Assembly: GCA_951804985.1 (NCBI GenBank)
Contig: OX638130.1
Coordinates: forward strand, 114,279,593-114,343,592
DNA from: Dryomyza anilis
Taxonomy: Eukaryota > Arthropoda > Insecta > Diptera > Dryomyzidae
Direction: 5' to 3'
Length of the DNA stretch: 64,000 nt
Shown here: positions 58,101-64,000 of the stretch, in pieces
How the letters are laid out: every line of letters starts with the position of its first letter
Position numbering within the stretch: position 1 is the first letter of the stretch
Program-made: the position numbers and the translations under genes
Notes under the pieces: generated by a model
The model's input: only the letters and a program-made list of their open reading frames with translations
Told to the model about the DNA's origin: nothing
Database searches by the model: none

Positions 58101-61100
58101 GAAATGTGAAGCGTCGGAACATGGGACCGTTCAGAAGTCCTAGAAAAGCAGAAAATTGTTTAATAAAAAGTCGGATTCATAAACTTAAATTTTTAGTGAA
58201 AAATTGATTTTTAGTGAAAATTTGATTTTTAGTGAAAATTTGAAGTTTTAGTGGAAATTTGAATTTATAGTGAAAATTTGAATTTTAAGTGGTAAATTTT
58301 ATTTTTAGTGAAAAATAGATTTTTAGTGAAAATTTTTAATAAACATTTTAAATATTATCGGAATATCAGAAAATTATCACGAATAATTTGTCGTACTTGC
58401 GTTGTGTAATTTAATATACAATGATTAAAATTAATAAATATATTCTTCTGTTAAAATTCAATTTTAGCTCTTTTAATTGTTTCTTGTAATAAATCGTAAG
58501 TCATACAAAAACAAATGCTCCCTCCACCTTCCCACCATTTCCTCTACCCCCACGCGACAATCATCAACGAAATTTAACTCTTTCTCTCCCTTCTATGATT
58601 TTGCAAAACACACAATGAGAGTAAGAGCGGCGCAAAAGAAGATTTGCAGTGCGTAAACTATTTCTCAATCAGTTCAATTTATCGTCATGCTGTGTGTGGT
58701 TCATTTGCCAGAAAGTAATTTGTTATTAATTAATAAAATGTTTTTCTGTTTAATAAACGTGTTTAAAACAATATATATAGTTTAATGCAAGTCTTAATAA
58801 GTGTTTTGTGAATTTTTTGTTCTTATTTGCTGCAATGTGTTGTGCGAAAAGTGAAAAAAAACAGTGAAAAAAGCAAGAGAAAAAAAATGATAACAAGTGC
58901 TAGTGAAAAAAACTCGAGAAAATAGGCAAAAGAAACATGGAAGAAAAAAAATGAATGCAGTGCGCGTAAAAAGATTATGAAACATAAAACAAAACATGTT
59001 TTTAATTGCACATTTTGTTGTCATTGCATTATTTGTCAATATTTATTAAAATGTCAATTTTTGGAAATATTTTTGACATCTATTTATTGGTGAGTTTAAA
59101 AAATGATAAATAATAATTTTGGGTTTTTGTGTTACATTGCGTCCTAAACAGGCCAAAAATGAATTGAAATCACCAATCTTTTATTGGCTTTAACAACGAA
59201 AAAATGGTAAAAAAGTTCACACTAGAAATTGTCAAATTGTAATGAAATTGTTCGTATAATTTGTCACATTTTTTGTAATATTTTATTGATTACAAATGTC
59301 CATTAAATTTTTTAAAATTATATTTATAACTTGCGGAACCCGTGCACGACTCGTACAAGAATTATGTGGTTCCAAGGATATGAAGTGATTTAATTAATAA
59401 AAGGAATATTTTTAGTATTTATTTTGACAAATTGGATTGAGTTTGTTAATTTTTCCAAGGTTTCTGCGATATATACATATTTCAAATTTTAAGGAATTTT
59501 GTGCAGAGGTTTAAAATTTAGTTTTGTTTTGGTAAATTTTGATATGGAGTTTTAGTGTGGTGAGTTTGGCGTAGTGAGTTTTGGTTAGATAAGTAACATA
59601 AAAATTAAAAGGTACAAAATTTAAAATTTTTGGGATGTATGGGAGGTGCCACTCCCCTTTGTCCGAGCTGGTTAATTTATAGTTTAGGAGACTCTTGGGG
59701 CCATATAGTATAGTAATGAAAATTTTCAGAAAAATACGTTCAGCGATTTTGCATTGAATGTCAAACTTACAACCTCATTAAAAATGGGAGTAAAAGTGGG
59801 TGTGATCGACGAAATATATACAGTGATCTTCTTCTTCTTGCTCTGTAGAATATATATTCCAAAACATAACGAAACCGATCAGAGGATTCAATTTACGTTT
59901 GCTTTGGTGAATTTTGATTTGGTGATTTTTCGTGCGATGAGATTAAGTAAGATGAATAACATCCAAATTTAAAGTTTCGTTGAAATCGATAACATTATAG
60001 TTGAGATATAGCGTAGGTACTGAATTTTTGGGTTCTATTGGAGGTGCCACTCCTCTTTGTTCAATCTGATTTATATCTGACTTCGAATACTCCACGGACC
60101 TTATATCATAGTAAAGCCAATTTTCAGAAAAATTTGTTCAGCAGTTTTGCTATAAATCCGAAACATAGTTTTGGTTTTTGATTTGAATTTTGATTTGGTG
60201 AGTTTTGGTGTTGTATGTTTGGTATGGTAGGACTAGTTAAGATGAGTAACGCCCAAATTTAAAGTTTAGTTGAAATCGATAACACTAGGGTTGAGATATA
60301 GCGTACTGAATTTTTGGGTTCAATGGGAGTAGTTTTCTATGAACTTCTATGAACCTTCAGTAATTTTGCTATGAATCTGAATTATACACCAAAAATAAAA
60401 ATGGGCGTGGTCAACGAGAAGGTCAAAGTGACCTTCTCCTGGGACTGTAGAATATATATTTCAAATTTTAAAATTCCAGTTCCCCATAAAAATGAAAATA
60501 CAAATTTTCATTCAAAATTACAATTATAATATTTAGAAAAAATTCAAATTTCAACAACAAAAATAAATATTCAATAAAAATTTTGTAAATTTGTAAAAAG
60601 AATTCATAGGCATATCTGCAGTTTACCGGCCATCTCACCAATTATAAATCTTTCCCTGCAAAGTATATAAATCTTGCCCTCCATAGTAACGCCACCCATC
60701 CTACTTGCGCTCAGAAAAGTGTTTATGACAAAATTCAAATTTACATTAAAAATAAAAATTTTTACAAACTATTGAATTTTACAAGAAATAAAACACATTT
60801 TTTAAAATTTTAACTTTCTCTAATTTTCACTAAAAAATTTGAATTTTATTAAATAAATAATATTTATTATAAATAATATCAATTTTTGTCAAAATTCTAA
60901 TTATTATATTTTACTAATTGTCATGAATATTGCAAACTCATTACATTTCTCTACAAATTCACTTTTTAATACAAATTCAATATTTTACTTGAAATTCAAA
61001 TATTCACTAAACATTCTTATTTTCACTAAAAATTTAAATTTTGACTAAAAATTATAATTTTCACTTAAAATTCTAATTTTAACAAAACTCAAATTTTATA

Positions 61101-61902
61101 ATTCGCTAAAAAATTTAAATTTTCACTAAAAATTACAATTTCAATAGAAATGCAATTAAATTAAAAAATCCTAAATATCACAAAAAAAATAAAATTTAAA
61201 GAAAAATCTCGTAAAAATTTATAAGTTGCACTAAAAAGAATTAAGTTTTCGCTATAAATTCAAAGTTGCACTAAGAAGTAAAATTGTATCTAAAAATTTA
61301 AAAATTGGCTAAAATTTAAAATATTGATCTTCTCAAAACATTTTCAATACTTAACATCATTAACATCGCTTTCAAATATACGCAAATATTAACTTTTCAT
61401 ACAAAATTATCGCTTCGATAAAAAGTAGAAATATATTAACGAAAAATTCGAATCCTATTCCACAACTCACCTGTGCATGCCGATATCGCTGGTTGCGTGT
61501 TGATGATGGTCGTAATCTGTGAGCTGGACATTCCCAGCACCGTCAGACGTTCACGAAATATAAAACCGAATTGTTGCAGGCACGGATAGATGGAGAGCTG
61601 CAGCAATATTATATAAAGTAAATAATTTAAAGCCTGATTTTTTACGATCATCGAATACTCACATTTGAGATGCCCGCAGCGATGCACACGAGCCAGGCCC
61701 ACCCACCGTCGGGTGCAATAAAATTCTCACCCAGATCACTTCTATCGGGTCGCGGTCGTTTTTTCGCTTTTATGCTGATGCCCTCGTCCGCCGGTTCCTC
61801 GTCAATGATGTTGCTAGTTTGGAAGAAAATTTTTGTTTTGCTGGGCTCATGTAGCGGTAATGTGGTCTCCCGATAGACGCTGGTGCTGTTGTTTTTAGCC
61901 AT
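55148..61902 (-). CDS. SLC16-type monocarboxylate-transporter-like protein, 667 aa
   Basis: Minus-strand coding exons: 61902-61663, 61597-61471, 58139-57996, 57932-56595 and 55302-55148. All have GT/AG sites and phases 0, 1, 1, 1; introns are 65, 3331, 63 and 1292 bp. The start ATG (61902) follows an acceptor at 61917. An in-frame ATG at 62007 would need that acceptor to be skipped. The product is a 12-helix MFS membrane protein of the MCT family: DGGWAW (65-70) at TM1, GPMFRRF (127-133) between TM2 and TM3, YFKTKRRRAAG (188-198) before TM5, a cytosolic loop of about 215 residues (248-465), TM7-12, and a basic C-tail. Asp518 and Arg522 match the substrate-binding D-x3-R of MCT1 TM8. The MCT1 TM1 lysine aligns with Gln88, so proton-coupled lactate transport is uncertain. 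The loop carries CxxxCx6CxxC (264-278) and many Ser/Glu residues. Confidence 0.9.
55330..56540. repeat. 19-bp AT satellite filling a transporter intron
   Basis: Unit 'ttgaatttttagtgaaaaa', the exact inverse of the unit at 12990-13880, with about a dozen identical copies near 55515-55780 and diverged ones up to the next exon. It occupies almost the whole 1292-bp last intron (55303-56594). In the gene's own direction it reads like the 13-kb array. Confidence 0.9.
58180..58330. repeat. Short patch of the 19-bp AT satellite
   Basis: About eight diverged units of 'tttagtgaaaatttgaatt' at the start of the 3331-bp intron, in the same orientation as the 55.3-kb array. Confidence 0.75.
59490..60480. 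repeat. Two to three diverged tandem copies of a ~300-bp unit
   Basis: The series 'tttggtgagttttgg', then 'agttgaaatcgataac', then 'ttgagatatagcgta', then 'gggaggtgccactcc', then 'ttttcagaaaaat' recurs about 300-350 bp apart (near 59550, 59900 and 60200). Some words ('gggaggtgcc') resemble the dispersed repeat at 19597. It lies within the transporter's long intron. The 72-residue open frame at 59754 is part of it and not a gene. Confidence 0.55.
60760..61330. repeat. Degenerate AT satellite words, opposite orientation
   Basis: Scattered 'cactaaaaatttaaattt' and 'ttcactaaaaattacaatt' units, inverted relative to those at 58180 in the same intron. Confidence 0.6.
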
Positions 61903-61916
61903 TTCTTCGTATGGTG

Positions 61917-63168
61917 CTGTAAATAAAATATATTTTTTTTTATTATTTCTTAAGTCAAGCCGCCAACGTACACAAGAATATCGTGTAATTAGATACGTTG
62001 ACAGCATATCAAATAAAGACCAGAACTACTGCTGAGGTTCCGAATGGAACCTGCAATTGGGTCATAAAACCGAATTCACTGAATTATGCGCAAGAATGCA
62101 TGTGAAGCCCTACTGAAATTCCAGCACATTTGCATAAAATAATAATTAAGAAATGAAAAAAAAAAACAATCAAGAATTTAAAATGAAAAAAAAGAAAAAA
62201 TACTGAAAATGCATTATTACATTTCGTGACAAATTGTTATTTAAAAGGTGTAAAAGTTAGTTGCATCAAAACACTGACACCGCACGCCCCAGGCACTGCC
62301 CGTGTACGTGATCCTCAGAACGTCTTCGAAGTACTTTTCACGTCGAACGTCGCCGCGAACTCGATCAATTTAGCAACTACTACATAGGGCATGTGATTAG
62401 AATGACAGTCAGTAAATACGCGTGTGTCAAGTGGATCGCGCTGAATAGTATAGACTATATAAAATTCAATAAACAAAACAGAACCGTTAAAACACTACCT
62501 TGTTAATGATCGAAATAAATCCGAAAACTAATTGTGTAACAAACACAGTATCGTTACAGTCTGCGACGTGTTACAGTAATTATTTGATGACGAATAGAGG
62601 CCGAAGCGGTTACAGCTGATATTGACACAATAATTATTGAATTGAATACGTTGATTGTTAACAATTGATAGCAGAACAATGGTAAACGCATACATGTCGG
62701 AAACTAACTGATTACAATAGTTTATGGCCAAGATTGTTATTAGACTTAATGTGCCCTACATATGGTCCATATTGAATATTAGAATAAGAATGCAATTCAG
62801 AAAATAATGTTTATTTTAAAATTTATTTTAATAGCATTTTTAACTGTACACTTTCATTTATAAAGATTTCTCTAAATTCCGATACAATTTCAATTAAAAT
62901 ATAACAACATTTTAAGCCAGAATGAAACCTAAGCTATATTGACATCGAATTTGTCATTTGTATTTATTTTTTGTAAAATCTACTTTTTGATGCTATTTGA
63001 ATTATGGATTACATGGTATGGAAATCAACATACAAATCGACCATGCAAAATTTACCGGTTCAATATGCACCTGCACAAGGTCCACTCGTACAAAATCCGC
63101 TTTTAGAAAATTCATTTTGAAAAATCGGCTCTTAAGTGACGTTAGAAATATTTAAAAAAACTCTATAT
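61917..63168. other. Upstream region of the transporter gene
   Basis: The acceptor at 61917-61918 implies at least one further 5' non-coding exon upstream. No clear donor was found for it inside the window, so its position is open. About 62270-62480 is clearly more GC-rich; the rest is AT-rich with no other gene. Confidence 0.45.
62270..62480 (-). promoter_or_regulatory. Possible promoter/5' UTR region of the transporter gene
   Basis: GC-rich island rich in CGA, GACG and ACGT words (for example 'cgcggcgacgttcgacg' on the minus strand) just upstream of the first coding exon, in otherwise AT-rich DNA. The words resemble fly promoter-proximal sequence, but no well-spaced Inr/DPE pair or splice donor was found. 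Confidence 0.3.
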
Positions 63169-63327
63169 ATTATGCCCGATTTACATTGTATCTTCTGTGA
63201 GTCTCACTGCATATCCTTGGGGTGCATTTTTTCAAAAAAATACTATTTTTATATGAAAATTTAAAAAAATGCAACCCTAGGAGATACAGTGAGACTCACA
63301 GAAGATACAATGTAAATCGGGCATTAT
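63169..63327. mobile_element. 159-bp MITE with ~65-bp perfect-like TIRs
   Basis: ATGCCCGATTTACATTGTAT at the left has an identical inverted copy at the right. Pairing continues through 'cttctgtgagtctcactg' with few changes for about 65 bp, leaving a centre of about 30 bp. The arms are nearly identical, suggesting a recent origin. No ORF. Confidence 0.8.
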
Positions 63328-63373
63328 GTGCCACATACCGAGTGGAAATTGGTTAATATTAACCTGATCAGAA

Positions 63374-63740
63374 TACGATAAGGCATCCTACCAGAGCCCC
63401 CCTGAAATGATCAAAATATGGATCGACTAGGGTAATCCAAATTTTAAATCCACATAAGGATACATGATCTATCTTTTACAAAGAATCCTGATTTAAAGCC
63501 TACTAATCTGATCTCACACTTAAGAAGTAACGTCAGGAATCCGGATCTAGCAACCTGATAAGGCATCCATACCAGAGGCTCCCTGAAATGATCAAAATAA
63601 GGATGGACTAGGGTAAGCCTAATTTCAAATCCACATAAGGCAACCTGATCCATCTTTTACAAAGAATCCTGATTTAAAGCCTACTAATCTGATCGGACAC
63701 TTATGAAAAAACGTTAGCAATCCTGTTCTAGAAACCTGAT
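63374..63740. repeat. Two tandem copies of a ~180-bp unit
   Basis: 'gataaggcatcc' at 63377 and 63557 begins two copies that continue through 'tgaaatgatcaaaata', 'gactagggtaa', 'aaatccacataagg' and 'caaagaatcctgatttaaag'. Words such as 'cctgatcag' and 'actaggg' are reminiscent of the family-B palindromic elements. The array may continue beyond the window. Confidence 0.8.
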
Positions 63741-64000
63741 CAGGATAGGAACTTCAAATATCGTCATCTTCGAATATCGTATCGTCATGAATCACGCACT
63801 GATGTGTAAACATAAACATTAACTTATTTCAAGTTAGGCAAGTCTGATTAAACAATGATTTCATCCTAAACATTCCACTCAGGCTGATCAGCATTATGTC
63901 CGGTGGTCTTTAGTAGGGACTCATTATTGTATTCTGATCAATAACAGATGTGAAATAAGGCAAACAATAACAAATGTCTCCCCTTCATCTGTAGAATAAA

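Noticed and set aside
58794..59039. Two minus-strand Phe-rich ORFs in the transporter's long intron
   Set aside because: Overlapping frames of the same A-rich tract with poly-Phe. No splice continuity with the transporter exons.

Overview
This is eukaryotic DNA, most likely from a higher fly (Diptera: Brachycera). The evidence is: visibly AT-rich non-coding DNA; spliceosomal genes with very short introns (63 and 65 bp) beside kilobase introns; CAG/CAA ('opa'-like) polyglutamine coding; an initiator plus DPE core promoter with fly-type spacing; tRNA-derived SINEs; and many short inverted-repeat elements. A tephritid or similar repeat-rich fly would fit, but the genus cannot be read from the sequence alone.

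Only about 10% of the window is coding, and I can support two protein genes well. The first (+ strand, coding exons 47500-51007, 51687-51802, 51964-52101) encodes a secreted, Gln/Ser/Thr/Pro-rich protein of about 1255 residues. Its start codon lies in an upstream exon for which there are two candidates: one ending at 1441 behind an Inr+DPE promoter, and one ending at 45043. The second (- strand, five coding exons between 61902 and 55148) encodes a 667-residue SLC16-type monocarboxylate-transporter-like membrane protein. It has the DGGWAW and YFxxKRR motifs and an MCT1-like Asp/Arg pair, but Gln where MCT1 has its key TM1 lysine. The two genes converge on an intergenic spacer (52.1-55.1 kb) that holds a degenerate tandem repeat and a near-perfect 226-bp hairpin.

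The left 44 kb looks intergenic or intronic and is built from repeats: six copies of one ~300-bp MITE, two copies of a palindromic CCCTAG-ended element, two copies of a foldback element, three tRNA-derived SINE types (one insertion with a perfect 14-bp target duplication), a tandem duplication of about 1 kb, and AT-rich satellite arrays with 19-, 20-, 63- and 115-bp periods. The 19-bp satellite occurs both at 13 kb and, inverted, filling an intron of the transporter gene. Short TIR elements with different interiors share CAC(A/C)CAGAAAAA-like ends.

Nothing resembles a bacterial system, CRISPR array or phage. No intact transposase, reverse transcriptase or viral gene was seen. The most noteworthy signals are the modular family of TIR elements, the convergent-gene hairpin, the phased AT satellite in an intron, and the unusual features of the two proteins.
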